A DNA stretch of 64,000 nt from UBA11740 sp049273695 (GCA_049273695.1 JBASRE010000014.1:100313-164312), one strand, 5' to 3'. Shown: positions 1-9,203, counted from the first letter of the stretch. Notes: generated from the sequence alone by a model not told the origin. A program made the numbers and translations.

Positions 1-465
1 ACTCGCACCGGTGACGACTGCTTCCTGATGGCGCAAACACACATCGCCCACGATTGCCTGATCGGCAACAACGTGATCATGGCCAACGCCGCAACGCTCG
101 CCGGCCACGTCATCGTGCAGGACGGCGCCAACATCGGCGCCTACTCAGGCGTACACCAATTCTGCCGCGTCGGCCGCGAAGCCTACGTCGGGGGTTACTC
201 GGTGGTGGTGAAAGACGCTCTGCCCTTCGCGCTCACGGTCGGCAATCATGCGAAGTGCTACGGCCTTAACAAAGTAGGCATGCGCCGGCGCGGCTACTCG
301 CGCGAGACAATGGACGCGCTCCATCACGCCTTTCATTTGTTATTGACCGCAAAACTCAATACCTCACAAGCAGTCGAGCGCATTCGCGCCGAGATCAACA
401 ACGTTCTCGAAATCGATGAACTCGTGACCTTCATTGAGTCCTCTCAGCGGGGCGTCGTGAAATGA
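1..465 (+). CDS. lpxA: UDP-N-acetylglucosamine acyltransferase LpxA (5' end outside window)
   Basis: LpxA transfers a hydroxyacyl chain from acyl carrier protein to UDP-GlcNAc, the first step of lipid A synthesis in the cytoplasm. The reading frame is open from base 1, so the N-terminal hexapeptide coils lie upstream. What remains shows the left-handed beta-helix with HIAHDC, which carries the His equivalent to catalytic His125 of the E. coli enzyme, then NAATLAGHV and GVHQFCRVG, and the helical C-terminal domain beginning near GLNKVGMRRRG. The stop at 463-465 is followed directly by a GGGTGTA repeat and then lpxI, so the two lipid A genes probably form one operon. Identification is by motif recognition and is secure. 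Confidence 0.95.
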   Translation, partial: TRTGDDCFLMAQTHIAHDCLIGNNVIMANAATLAGHVIVQDGANIGAYSGVHQFCRVGREAYVGGYSVVVKDALPFALTVGNHAKCYGLNKVGMRRRGYSRETMDALHHAFHLLLTAKLNTSQAVERIRAEINNVLEIDELVTFIESSQRGVVK

Positions 466-640
466 GGGTGTAGGGTGTAGGGTGTAGGAGGAGTTTGAGT
501 TTTGTTTGGTGAATGTTTCTTGTTTTGTTTTCAACTTCCACTTCAACTGAAACCGAAGGGCGACTGAATCGTAGGCGTGCTGTTAATCTATGACTAGAAC
601 ATCCAGCACACTACACCCCACACCCAAAACCCCACACCCT
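466..640. repeat. GGGTGTA heptamer repeat with inverted partner
   Basis: Three perfect tandem GGGTGTA units run from 466 to 486, starting right after the lpxA stop codon. An imperfect C-rich partner in the opposite orientation lies at 612-639 (TACACCCcACACCC, then CCACACCC), inside the first codons of lpxI. The two arms could pair around a loop of about 125 bases. The second arm is translated as part of the LpxI N-terminus. Confidence 0.7.
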
Positions 641-1444
641 GAGGTTAAGAAGCTCGGACTTATTGCGGGAAACGGCGCCTTTCCGTTCCTGGTCCTCGAA
701 GGTGCGCAGAAAGCCGGCGCGCAGGTGGCGGTCGCCGCCATTCGCGAAGAGACCGATCCTCAAATCGACAAAGTTTCGGACAACGTGACCTGGGTTGGCG
801 TCGGCCAGCTCGGCAAGATGCTTCGCTTTTTTAAAAAAGAAGGCGTTGAGAAAGCCATCATGGCCGGCCAGGTCAAGCACGTGCAGATCTTCAGCAGCTC
901 GATTCCCGATCTGCGAATGGTAAAGATGCTTCTGCGCCTGCCGCGCAAAAACACTGACGCGCTGATCGGCGCGGTCGCCAATGAACTGGCGAGCGAAGGA
1001 ATTGAGCTAATCGATTCAACCTATTTTTTGCAGGAGCATCTGCCGCAACCGGGGATCCTGACCAAACGGAAGCCTGACGAACGCGAGCGTGGCGACATCG
1101 AATACGGACTCGAAGTAGCGCACGAAATTGCGCGGCTCGATCTCGGTCAGACTATCGTCGTTCGCGACCGCGCCTGCGTTGCGATTGAAGCGATGGAAGG
1201 CACTGACGCCGTGATTCGTCGCGCCGGCGAACTCGTGCGCGGCCGGTTAACCGTCGTCAAGATTGCCAAGCCCGATCAGGATATGCGGTTCGATGTTCCC
1301 GTGGTGGGCCTCTCAACAATTCAAACGATGATCGATGCCGGCGCGAGCTGTTTGTGCCTGACCGCCGGCAAGACTCTGATGTTTGAGCGCGACGAGATGC
1401 TTAAACTCGCAAACGACGAGAAAATTGTCATCACCGCCGCATAG
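590..1444 (+). CDS. lpxI: UDP-2,3-diacylglucosamine pyrophosphatase LpxI (DUF1009)
   Basis: LpxI hydrolyses UDP-2,3-diacylglucosamine to lipid X and UMP, replacing LpxH in many bacteria. The 284-residue product contains the family start KKLGLIAGNGAFPFLVLEGA, the middle segment AIMAGQVKH and the C-terminal part VVGLSTIQTMIDAGASCLCL. Most family members begin almost directly at KKLGLIAG; here about 19 residues rich in Thr, Pro and His precede it, encoded by the inverted arm of the GGGTGTA repeat. ATG at 590 is the only in-frame ATG, GTG or TTG before the conserved core. Position after lpxA fits the pathway order. Function is confident; the role of the extension is unknown. Confidence 0.92.
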   Translation: MTRTSSTLHPTPKTPHPEVKKLGLIAGNGAFPFLVLEGAQKAGAQVAVAAIREETDPQIDKVSDNVTWVGVGQLGKMLRFFKKEGVEKAIMAGQVKHVQIFSSSIPDLRMVKMLLRLPRKNTDALIGAVANELASEGIELIDSTYFLQEHLPQPGILTKRKPDERERGDIEYGLEVAHEIARLDLGQTIVVRDRACVAIEAMEGTDAVIRRAGELVRGRLTVVKIAKPDQDMRFDVPVVGLSTIQTMIDAGASCLCLTAGKTLMFERDEMLKLANDEKIVITAA

Positions 1445-1510
1445 GCCGATTTCCCATGGAGAGCGCTATCAAGCATTCTTAGCGCCACGCCAGCTCTCGC
1501 CGCGTTCACT

Positions 1511-3655
1511 TTACCGCAACTGTTGAGTTATGAAGTAGGTCTCAGCAAAGCCGACTTCGCCGGTGGCTGCAACGTCAAACACGCACTGGGCCCGCATGTT
1601 TGTGTCTCGGATTCTGCTGCAGTGCTCTTCCGCTTTTTTACGGTCAATTGGGTTCCACGGTGGAGTGGTCAACCCCCGAGCCCTGCACGGTCCCGTTTCC
1701 GGAGGCCAGCCGATCGTTGTGAAGGTTGACGTTGACGTTCCGGGCACATAATCAAAAAGGCTGTTTGCTGCGGTTACTCGCCACGAGTCTGCGAATCTTT
1801 GGTTGAGATCGACGTACCGTTGGTGCAACGAAGCTGGCCTGGGCCCGAGCGACCTGCCATCCGGCAATAGCGGCAACCAATTGCCGGGTAGGATGGCGCC
1901 TAAAACGCCTTCGCGCGCCGTCGTGTTCATCACATCAACGTTTAGGTACCAGGTATTCTGCGCCGCCCACCACCCCGGAACAATACTCAGCCTCGTTCCG
2001 TCGGAAAAGAAGATCTCTATGCCTTCGCCGATTTTTGACCGAACAACTTGGCCGCCATCCACAGCAATGCCGCGATCACCGAGCTTCGTTACCTTATTGT
2101 CAATGCGAAGCTCCAGCGGAGGACGCTCACGTCCCTGCGTGTACCCAGGTTGAAAAGTAACTCTATGTTTGCCAACGCGCGCGGCGATAGCAGTGGCAAT
2201 ACTTACACAACTCGAGAGCCCGGTGTACGGATTTGCTCCTGGCACGCCTGCGGTCGGCACCGCGGCTTGGCGCGCCTGAATTTCCAAACCACGCGCGCTT
2301 CGCAAATATACGAACTCGCCCGAACTCTGAAAATCATAATTAATACCGTCGAAGGTCGTTAGGTGTGGATCGCCGCGTCCGGAAGCATCTCCGCTGGCTG
2401 CCTCGCTGCACCAACGAAGTAAATTGTCCATCTCGGGCGTGCCATTCAAACCACCTGGGTCGGTTGGTGGCATAGTCCGCGCTATGGCATTGCGCAAGAC
2501 GGTGTTGCAATAGGCCGGTGTGAGCGTCGAAATGTGTGGAAATCGGCCGGCGAATCCCTGGAAATGACAACCTGCGCACGATGCCGGCGAGTTCATGGGC
2601 CCGGGATTTTGCGGCCAAGCTGTGGTTGTTGGATCCACGCTCGTGACGATCGGGTCGTACCAATCGGGAGCAAACTGATCTAACAATGTCCCAAGAGCGG
2701 TGTCTGGATGGACGATGTAAGGATTTTCGCCCGAATGGCAGTCAGAACAAACGCCGCCCGTCGTGCCCCGTAATTCGGCTCCCCCGCCCCAATCTGTGAT
2801 CGGTCGGGATGTGCCGCGCGCGAAGGTAAACGTCGTGCCGTCTTTTTGATTGTCCCAAAAACAAACTTTCGACGTCTCTTTGCTTAGACAGATGATGCCA
2901 TCGAGCGTCACGGTATTCGATGAATTAAAGCGTGGCAGCGCCACACAAAGACCCGCCGGCGTTGTGCTCTCAATCATCAGGATTTCGGCCGAACCTGGCC
3001 CGACAATGAAAAGGTCCCCAGACGTGAGCACTCCCTCACTTGTCCATGCGGTGCCAGGGCCAAAGTTTTCGGGAAGGGGAACCCTGTTGTCGCGACATAG
3101 ATTTCGATAAGCCTCGCCTCCGACATCCGTTAAAGTCAAAGCCGCATGATGCCGCTGATCGTTTTTTGGAAATGCTTTCAAACGCTGCGACAGCGTGGGA
3201 TTGACGATGAACGGTTCGGTGCTGCGAGGAATTTTGAGATCCCTTATCTCTGAAAGCTTCCACTGCAGAAGAAACCTGATGAGGTTATTCTTCCCGCGCA
3301 GTCGGTCGCGCTCTTCGATCTTCGTCCGGTTGAGTAGCCACTCAATCAGATAAGTATTAACTAACAATCGCGACTGCATATCGAGGGCAAGATTCTGAGT
3401 CAAATCACGCTCAAGCTTCGCGAGTTCTGCTCGCTGGCTGGCCGTGGACTTTGCGCGAAGCGTCGTCAGGTACCACGTCTGTGCGTGGAGAATAAAGCTG
3501 GGCGTCGGAGGAATCTCCCTTCCACTCTGATCAAACATAGCGCCGTGCCCAATGTAGGCAATCGGTTCATTCGGGAGTTGCGCCATCGCTGAGCTGCAAA
3601 TTACCAACACATGGACAATCGTCCAGATAGTCTTGAGAAGCGGGAAGTTAGGCAC
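1511..3655 (-). CDS. Exported dihaem c-type cytochrome with C-terminal VWD-like domain
   Basis: The 714-residue product starts at GTG with a good AGGAGGT ribosome-binding site and has a Sec signal peptide ending near SSAMA. Two CxxCH haem-binding motifs are visible, CSDCH at residues 303-307 and CAGCH at 360-364. From about residue 420 a von Willebrand factor D-like domain begins with GDPHLTTFDGINYDFQSSGE and continues through GAILPGNWLPLLPDG. An N-terminal region of about 280 residues is not recognised. The product is probably periplasmic or surface-exposed with a redox or ligand-binding role. The haem-plus-VWD fusion is unusual and no substrate can be named. It runs opposite to its right neighbour. 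Confidence 0.75.
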   Translation of the reverse strand: MPNFPLLKTIWTIVHVLVICSSAMAQLPNEPIAYIGHGAMFDQSGREIPPTPSFILHAQTWYLTTLRAKSTASQRAELAKLERDLTQNLALDMQSRLLVNTYLIEWLLNRTKIEERDRLRGKNNLIRFLLQWKLSEIRDLKIPRSTEPFIVNPTLSQRLKAFPKNDQRHHAALTLTDVGGEAYRNLCRDNRVPLPENFGPGTAWTSEGVLTSGDLFIVGPGSAEILMIESTTPAGLCVALPRFNSSNTVTLDGIICLSKETSKVCFWDNQKDGTTFTFARGTSRPITDWGGGAELRGTTGGVCSDCHSGENPYIVHPDTALGTLLDQFAPDWYDPIVTSVDPTTTAWPQNPGPMNSPASCAGCHFQGFAGRFPHISTLTPAYCNTVLRNAIARTMPPTDPGGLNGTPEMDNLLRWCSEAASGDASGRGDPHLTTFDGINYDFQSSGEFVYLRSARGLEIQARQAAVPTAGVPGANPYTGLSSCVSIATAIAARVGKHRVTFQPGYTQGRERPPLELRIDNKVTKLGDRGIAVDGGQVVRSKIGEGIEIFFSDGTRLSIVPGWWAAQNTWYLNVDVMNTTAREGVLGAILPGNWLPLLPDGRSLGPRPASLHQRYVDLNQRFADSWRVTAANSLFDYVPGTSTSTFTTIGWPPETGPCRARGLTTPPWNPIDRKKAEEHCSRIRDTNMRAQCVFDVAATGEVGFAETYFITQQLR

Positions 3656-3952
3656 GGTGTACCTCCTGTGAGAAAAGACGTTGCGGTGAAATATATCACT
3701 GAACTAGTGAGCAACAACAAAGTTTTAAGGTTTAGCTCCAATTTTACATTGCTTTGTTGGCCTGGGGCAGAATGCTGGAAATGTTGGTGACGGACGGTGA
3801 ACTGAGCTAGCTCACAGAAATTGCGAGTGATATCCGGATACGGAGTTTCCTTTCTTGACTTGCTTACCTTTTAGCTATAAAAACCAGCGTAAAATCACAC
3901 TCGTTAGACTCTTTGTGGGAAAGATCTTACACGCGAATAAAGGAGCAAAATC
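3656..3952. other. Divergent intergenic region
   Basis: This 297-base AT-richer spacer separates the leftward VWD/cytochrome gene from the rightward peroxiredoxin gene and must carry promoters for both. Apart from a sigma-70-like candidate on the plus strand at 3855-3881, no clear operator or RNA structure is visible. Confidence 0.5.
3855..3881 (+). promoter_or_regulatory. Candidate sigma-70 promoter for the peroxiredoxin gene
   Basis: A -35-like TTGACT at 3855-3860 and a -10-like TATAAA at 3876-3881 are separated by 15 bases, slightly short of the usual 17. They lie about 70 bases before the peroxiredoxin start, which has an AAGGAG ribosome-binding site. Sequence resemblance only. Confidence 0.4.
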
Positions 3953-4642
3953 ATGGCATTACGTTTAGGAGACACGGCGCCGAATTTCACGGCGCAAACG
4001 ACTGAGGGCTCAATCGATTTTCACGACTGGATTGGCGACAGTTGGGCAGTTTTGTTTTCGCACCCGAAGGATTTCACCCCAGTATGCACCACCGAACTCG
4101 GCTACATGGCCAGCATTAAACCCGAATTCGACAAGCGCAACGTGAAGGTCATCGGATTGAGCGTTGACCCGGTCGAAAACCACTCGCGCTGGTCAACTGA
4201 TATTGCAGACGCGACCGGTCACGCGCCGAATTACCCGATGATCGGCGACACCGATTTGACAGTAGCGAAGCTTTACGACATGTTGCCCGCCGCGACGGGC
4301 GGAACTTCTGAAGGGCGCACTGCGGCCGACAACATGACGGTACGGAATGTCTTTGTCATTGGGCCGGACAAGAAGATCAAACTGATGATCGTCTACCCGA
4401 TGGGGACGGGCCGTAACTTCGATGAAGTCCTGCGCGTAATCGATTCGATTCAGTTGACGGCGAACTACAGCGTCGCGACGCCGGCGAATTGGAAAGACGG
4501 CGACGACGTGATCATCGTGCCGGCGCTAAACGACGAAGCGGCGAAGGAAAAATTCCCGGACGGTTGGAAGACGGTCAAGCCTTACCTGCGCGTTGTCCCG
4601 CAGCCGAACAAGAAGAAGAGCGACACGGCGAGCGCCGGCTAG
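3953..4642 (+). CDS. 1-Cys peroxiredoxin (Prx6/AhpC-TSA family)
   Basis: Peroxiredoxins reduce hydrogen peroxide and organic peroxides through an active-site cysteine. The 229-residue protein has the peroxidatic motif DFTPVCTTE with Cys45, and the extended C-terminal region (PKKIKLMIVYPM-like core, WKDGDDVIIVPALND, PYLRVVPQP) typical of the longer Prx6 subgroup. No second resolving cysteine is apparent. A standard AAGGAG site precedes the ATG. The gene is a single unit: a promoter candidate lies upstream and a strong intrinsic terminator follows at 4665-4700. Confidence 0.93.
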   Translation: MALRLGDTAPNFTAQTTEGSIDFHDWIGDSWAVLFSHPKDFTPVCTTELGYMASIKPEFDKRNVKVIGLSVDPVENHSRWSTDIADATGHAPNYPMIGDTDLTVAKLYDMLPAATGGTSEGRTAADNMTVRNVFVIGPDKKIKLMIVYPMGTGRNFDEVLRVIDSIQLTANYSVATPANWKDGDDVIIVPALNDEAAKEKFPDGWKTVKPYLRVVPQPNKKKSDTASAG

Positions 4643-4664
4643 TGCGAGTTCACTTTTAAGATTT

Positions 4665-4700
4665 AAAGGCGCGGAGGGCAATACACTCCGCGCCTTTTTT
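4665..4700 (+). terminator. Rho-independent terminator, probably bidirectional
   Basis: A 12-bp stem (AAAGGCGCGGAG with CTCCGCGCCTTT, loop of 9) ends in a T run at 4695-4700. It lies between the convergent peroxiredoxin and DUF4139 genes and the A-rich left flank would also give U residues on the minus-strand transcript. Confidence 0.85.
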
Positions 4701-4720
4701 GTGTCTGAGTGCGCCGCGGT

Positions 4721-6007
4721 CTAGTCGCTTTCGACCGTGTAAGTGATCGTAACCTTGCCACCGGCCGGAATTGTTGCTTTGAACTGGACCGTGTTTGCTC
4801 CGAGCGGTTCAGCGGGAACGCTACTATCGATGATCTTCCATTCATTGTCGTCGTAACGTTCGATGCCTTCCCGCACGAAAGCCTCGGCGGGCGCGGAGCC
4901 CCGATTCATTAAAACCACTTCGACTCGCGTCACCAGCTTGTTATCGTTGTCATTTCCTACCCGCTTGTCTACGACGCGACGTTCCAATATCCGCCGGGTG
5001 CCGAAGATTGTGGTTGAACGCCCCTGACTCAGGCTGAACTCGCCATTGGGCGGGACGAAACCGATGCGATCCTGTCCGACAATCTGCGAAATAGCGCCTT
5101 CGCGCTGATACATCGTGACCAGTCCGGCGGGCATCGGTGCGCCGGCAGAGTTTTTCAATACCAGCCGCACTTCTAGTCCGCGCGGCAGCAGAATGAAGCC
5201 GCCGCGTCCCATCGTCTGCGCGTCGTAGGTGTTCTCGAAGATGTTTCGTTGAACGACCGCCAGCCGCGCGCGCTGAAAAATCGGAAAGCGGCTAATGATG
5301 GCATTGGCGTTCAGACTTATGTTGTTGCCAAGCGTGAAGCGATTGAACGCGCTCAAACTGGCGACATCCGCGAATGAAGTTCCAGTAGTCGTGTCCTCAT
5401 CCATACCCGCAATGTTTGATTGCGCCTGCGACGTGTATTCGCGCCGGTACCCGTCGCTTGAGCCGTCGGACAACAGCGAGATTTCGCCTGCCACCAGATC
5501 GATTGTGCCGGCGTCGATATCCACGCCGGTGTTGTTGTTCAGTGACACCCACGAATCCAGCATCGCAGCGGTGGGTGGCGCGCCTTTCGCTGTTGGTTCC
5601 AACACCAGCAAGTAATCCGCCTGCCAGGAGATGCCCGGCGCGAGATAGTCAACCTGCACCCGCTTGCGCCCCGCTGGGCCGCCGTTTTGAATTACCAGAT
5701 GTAACACCGGCGATTTTTCGTTATTCACCTGTGGGCCGTCATAGGTCACGTCCTGCCGTAGGACTTCCGCGCCCTCGGCCATGACCCGCACGGTACGGAT
5801 GCTGGCGCGCGGCATCAGGCTGCGCCAAACGATCGTGTTGCGCCCCGGCTGCAAATCGATCATTCGCTCATCAAGAAACTCCGCAATGTTTGCGTTGTAA
5901 ACAGTTAGATGCGCAAGGTTGTTCGGATTGTTTTGCGCAGAAGCGGGGAAGCAAGCGAAGCCGCATAACAGCGAGGCCAACAGCAAAGAGCATGATTTCT
6001 TCAACAC
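4721..6007 (-). CDS. Exported DUF4139 domain protein
   Basis: The 428-residue product starts at GTG behind an AAAGGAG site and carries a signal peptide (LLASLLCGFACFPASAQ). The start of the mature protein, LTVYNANIAEFLDERMIDLQPGRNTI, and the later segments WQADYLLVLEP and GVDIDAGTIDLVAGEISL match the DUF4139 family of periplasmic or surface beta-rich proteins; the related MuiA-type proteins are described as mucoidy inhibitors. The biochemical function is unknown. It shares the 4665-4700 terminator region with the peroxiredoxin and is divergent from the oxidoreductase at 6133. Confidence 0.75.
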   Translation of the reverse strand: MLKKSCSLLLASLLCGFACFPASAQNNPNNLAHLTVYNANIAEFLDERMIDLQPGRNTIVWRSLMPRASIRTVRVMAEGAEVLRQDVTYDGPQVNNEKSPVLHLVIQNGGPAGRKRVQVDYLAPGISWQADYLLVLEPTAKGAPPTAAMLDSWVSLNNNTGVDIDAGTIDLVAGEISLLSDGSSDGYRREYTSQAQSNIAGMDEDTTTGTSFADVASLSAFNRFTLGNNISLNANAIISRFPIFQRARLAVVQRNIFENTYDAQTMGRGGFILLPRGLEVRLVLKNSAGAPMPAGLVTMYQREGAISQIVGQDRIGFVPPNGEFSLSQGRSTTIFGTRRILERRVVDKRVGNDNDNKLVTRVEVVLMNRGSAPAEAFVREGIERYDDNEWKIIDSSVPAEPLGANTVQFKATIPAGGKVTITYTVESD

Positions 6008-6132
6008 AGAGATCTCCTTTTTCAGAACCAGACTGGTTTCGTCAATCTAACGCACCCGTAGTGGCAAGACAAAGACGTCGGTTTGCGAGTAATCTTGCTC
6101 AACTTTTGCCCTCAAACCATAGGGAGGAACAA

Positions 6133-7149
6133 ATGCGACAGATCGTGACCACCAAAAACGGTGACGTTAAAGTGATGCGCGTTGAAGAGGCACCCGATCC
6201 AAAACCAGGTCCGGGCGAAGTCCTGGTGCGCGTCAAAGCCGCCGGTTTGAACTTTGCCGACATCCTCGCGCGGCAAGGTTTGTATCCCGACGGCCCTCCG
6301 AAGCCGTGCGTCATGGGTTATGAGGCGGCCGGCATTGTCGAAGACGTCGGCGAAGGAGTCGATCGAAATCTGATCGGAAAAGCCGTGATCGCGATGACGC
6401 GCTTCAAAGGCCAGGCAGAACTCCTCGTCGTTTCGGCCGCGCAAGTGTTTGCGAAACCTGACCGGCTCACTTTCGAAGAGGGCGCCGCAATTCCAGTGAA
6501 TTACTTAACGGCTTGGGCGCTGCTCGTGACGATGGGCGGTTTGCAGAAAGACGAGGCCATCCTGATTCATAACGCGGGTGGCGGTGTTGGATTAGCGGCT
6601 CTGGACATTGCCAAACACATCGGCGCCAAAACGATCGGCACGGCCAGCCCCGGAAAGCATGAGTTTCTTTATCAGCGCGGGTTGGATCATGCCATCGACT
6701 ATCGCAATCAAGACTGGCTGCCAGTGCTCATGGATCTAACCGGCGGCCGTGGCGTCGAACTCGTTATTGATCCGCTAGGCGGTCCAAGCTGGAAGAAAAG
6801 TTATCGCGCGCTCCGCGCGACGGGTCGCATGGGCGTCTTCGGTATGTCGGTGGCTTCAGCTTCAGGAATTCGTGGCAAACTCCGCGCCTTCAAAGCGATT
6901 GCCCAGATGCCCCGCTTTAGTCCGCTCGGACTGATGAACAGAAACAAAGGCGTGTTCGGTCTGAACCTCGGTCACATGTGGCGGGAACGCGAAAAGATGC
7001 GCGACTGGACGCAGGAGATCATGCGCGGAGTCGCCGAAGGTTGGATTAGCCCGCACGTTGATCGAGCTTTTCCTTTCGATCAAATTGCCCAAGCCCACCA
7101 ACAGATGGAACAGCGCAAGAACACCGGCAAGGTTGTGCTCGTGCCTTAG
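6133..7149 (+). CDS. Zinc-independent MDR oxidoreductase (quinone oxidoreductase/VAT-1-like)
   Basis: This 338-residue medium-chain dehydrogenase/reductase probably reduces quinones or enones using NADPH. It shows the GroES-like N-terminal part (GPGEVLVRVKAAGLNFADIL), the family PVNYLTAWALL segment, and a Rossmann nucleotide site (NAGGGVGLAALDIAK). No catalytic zinc Cys/His set is visible, which fits the quinone oxidoreductase branch. The frame is open further upstream to 5890, but ATG 6133 is chosen because a strong AGGGAGG site lies just before it and homology begins there. Confidence 0.88.
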   Translation: MRQIVTTKNGDVKVMRVEEAPDPKPGPGEVLVRVKAAGLNFADILARQGLYPDGPPKPCVMGYEAAGIVEDVGEGVDRNLIGKAVIAMTRFKGQAELLVVSAAQVFAKPDRLTFEEGAAIPVNYLTAWALLVTMGGLQKDEAILIHNAGGGVGLAALDIAKHIGAKTIGTASPGKHEFLYQRGLDHAIDYRNQDWLPVLMDLTGGRGVELVIDPLGGPSWKKSYRALRATGRMGVFGMSVASASGIRGKLRAFKAIAQMPRFSPLGLMNRNKGVFGLNLGHMWREREKMRDWTQEIMRGVAEGWISPHVDRAFPFDQIAQAHQQMEQRKNTGKVVLVP

Positions 7150-7153
7150 CTTT

Positions 7154-7732
7154 TCATGTGACCGTCCGCTTGTGACATGCAGTGCAGTTTTTCGATGTCG
7201 GCGGCAGCGGATGTATAGCGGGCCGCAGCTTCACCGTCTCGTCGTGACAGCCGCCGCAACTGCGATGTAATGCCTTGTCGTTGTTCAGCACCGTGGCTTC
7301 GTCTGCACCGTCGAATTTCAGCGAAGGGACCTCGGGTAGCAGCTTGGGCTTTCCTTCGGCGCGTGCATGGCAATCAGTGCAGCGCGGAACCACGATCGTC
7401 GGATCTTTCGCGAGTAACTCAGCCGTCAGTGTCGTCTTCCGATCTGGCGGCCAAACTGTCTTATGCGGCGGACGCTTCAAGGCTTCAGCGAGGGGTTGCG
7501 CCACGTGATGGCAGTCAACACACGTGATTTGACTTGTCCCGTCAGCGCTCCATTTCTGCGTCGCATGCTTCAGGTGGCTAAAGCGCACCCCGCCCAGCTT
7601 CGCCTCTCTTGAGAGGATGATTGTTTCCGGCATCTTCTGGCTGTCTTGCCCGGCAGTCTGAGAGGGCAGCGATTGGCTCGACCCGACAACAAGCAAGCAA
7701 ACGAATAGTGAAAAGAGTGTAAGAACCCTCAC
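7154..7732 (-). CDS. Exported tetrahaem cytochrome (class III/c7-like)
   Basis: The 192-residue protein starts at GTG with a GGAGGT site and has a signal peptide ending around residue 20. Four CxxCH motifs are present: CVDCH, CTDCH, CGGCH and CTACH. The extra histidines (VRFSHLKHA, KALHRSC, PAIHPL) could act as distal haem ligands, as in class III cytochromes. It should be a periplasmic electron carrier. It converges with the MDR oxidoreductase, whose stop is only 4 bases away, and no partner oxidoreductase is adjacent, so its redox partner is unknown. Confidence 0.85.
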   Translation of the reverse strand: MRVLTLFSLFVCLLVVGSSQSLPSQTAGQDSQKMPETIILSREAKLGGVRFSHLKHATQKWSADGTSQITCVDCHHVAQPLAEALKRPPHKTVWPPDRKTTLTAELLAKDPTIVVPRCTDCHARAEGKPKLLPEVPSLKFDGADEATVLNNDKALHRSCGGCHDETVKLRPAIHPLPPTSKNCTACHKRTVT

Positions 7733-8030
7733 GATAACCTCCGTTAGCGGCCTTAGATTATCACTCTAATGAGTGCTTTCGCGTCCGTCTCCCGGCGATT
7801 TTTTCGGCCACGCTGAAAATTCAAATTAGCTTTGCCTCAAAAAGGTTCGGCTACAAGGATACGGCACAGCCGCCCCTGTGGACGACGTTTGAGGCAAAAC
7901 CTTTCAAGTGTTTCGGAAGTCTCAACTTCGATCTCCGCCCGCATACAACTCGCAGGTGTGGGAACCCACATTGCTGCGTACCCCACCGCGACCGAGAATT
8001 GTCTTGCAAAGCTTAATGAATTCGACAGCA

Positions 8031-9203
8031 ATGAAAACATTCGACGTAGTGGTTATCGGAGCCGGCCTCGCAGGATTACAGTGCTCGCGTCTGTTGGCGA
8101 CGCAGGGTGTTCGCGTACTCCTGGTCGATCGAAAACCGACGCTCGCGCAATCAGTACATACGACCGGGATCTTTGTGCGGCGGACCCTGGAAGACTTTGA
8201 GTTTTCCGAAGATTGCCTCGGCCCGCCGGTGCGGCACGTCACGCTTTATTCGCCGGCGCGGAGGTCGATGGATCTTTCTAGTCCGCACGACGAGTTCCGG
8301 GTGGGCCGGATGGGTTTGCTGTACGAACGATTCCTGGAGCACTGTCTCGAGGCGGGCGTCGAATGGATGCCGGAAACACGTTTTACCGGGCTGACTAACT
8401 CTGAAGCCGGTCAAATCGTGCATCTTGAGAGTCAGGGATCCACCCACCAGGTCCGAACGCGTTTGATCGTGGGCGCTGATGGAGCGAATTCGCGCGTGGC
8501 GCGCGCTCTTGGCCTCGATCAAAATCGGGAATGGATTGTCGGCATCGAAGAGGTCCTGGAGGACGTGCCGCTGGACGGTCCGCCAAGATTTCACTGTTTT
8601 CTTGATCCGCGGTTGTCGCCGGGTTATCTCGCTTGGGCGGTTCATGATGGAGAGCAAGTTCACGTTGGCGTCGGTGGTTATTCAGCGCGCTTTGATCCGC
8701 AGGAGGCGCTGTTGGAATTCAAGAGAAGTTTGAACGGCATTCTTGATCTGCGGAAGGCGAGGTTCGTTGAAAAACGCGGCGGACGTATACCCGTGGGTGG
8801 CGTCATGCGACGAATTGCGAACGAGCAAGGTCTGTTAGTAGGAGACGCCGCCGGTGCTGTTTCCCCACTGACCGCGGGCGGCCTCGATCCCTGTATGAGG
8901 CTCTCGACTTTTGCTGCCAATGAAATCACCAACTATCTGCGGACGGACGGACGTTGTTCGCTCGCTAAATATTCCGGTGAGCAGTTTCGTGCGCGGTTCA
9001 TCTCACGCCTTTGGTTGCGACGCGTGCTCAAGACGATAAACCAACCGGCGCTGGTTGAACTGGCGTGCGGAGTAATGCGTCTGCCGCTGTTGCGTTCGTT
9101 TGCGTGGCACGTCTTCTTTGGACGCAACTCTTTTCCCGATATCGAGGCGCATGCCGCGCCGTCATGTGTGTCCATCGAGTTGGCATCCTCTAATACCAGG
9201 TAA
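8031..9203 (+). CDS. FAD-dependent oxidoreductase, geranylgeranyl reductase-like
   Basis: The product shows a Rossmann FAD site at its N-terminus (VVIGAGLAGLQCSRLL), the ADGANSRVARALGL segment and the second FAD motif GLLVGDAAGAVSPLTAGGLDP. These belong to the geranylgeranyl reductase/squalene-epoxidase-like flavoprotein group, which reduce isoprenoid chains or hydroxylate lipids. The substrate here cannot be told. ATG 8031 is chosen because homology begins there; an alternative in-frame ATG lies at 8016 and neither has a clear ribosome-binding site. The gene stands alone. Confidence 0.78.
   Translation: MKTFDVVVIGAGLAGLQCSRLLATQGVRVLLVDRKPTLAQSVHTTGIFVRRTLEDFEFSEDCLGPPVRHVTLYSPARRSMDLSSPHDEFRVGRMGLLYERFLEHCLEAGVEWMPETRFTGLTNSEAGQIVHLESQGSTHQVRTRLIVGADGANSRVARALGLDQNREWIVGIEEVLEDVPLDGPPRFHCFLDPRLSPGYLAWAVHDGEQVHVGVGGYSARFDPQEALLEFKRSLNGILDLRKARFVEKRGGRIPVGGVMRRIANEQGLLVGDAAGAVSPLTAGGLDPCMRLSTFAANEITNYLRTDGRCSLAKYSGEQFRARFISRLWLRRVLKTINQPALVELACGVMRLPLLRSFAWHVFFGRNSFPDIEAHAAPSCVSIELASSNTR

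Noticed and set aside
466..486. Telomere-like sequence
   Set aside because: GGGTGTA units look telomeric but there are only three, within a lipid A operon; a chromosome end is excluded by the flanking genes.
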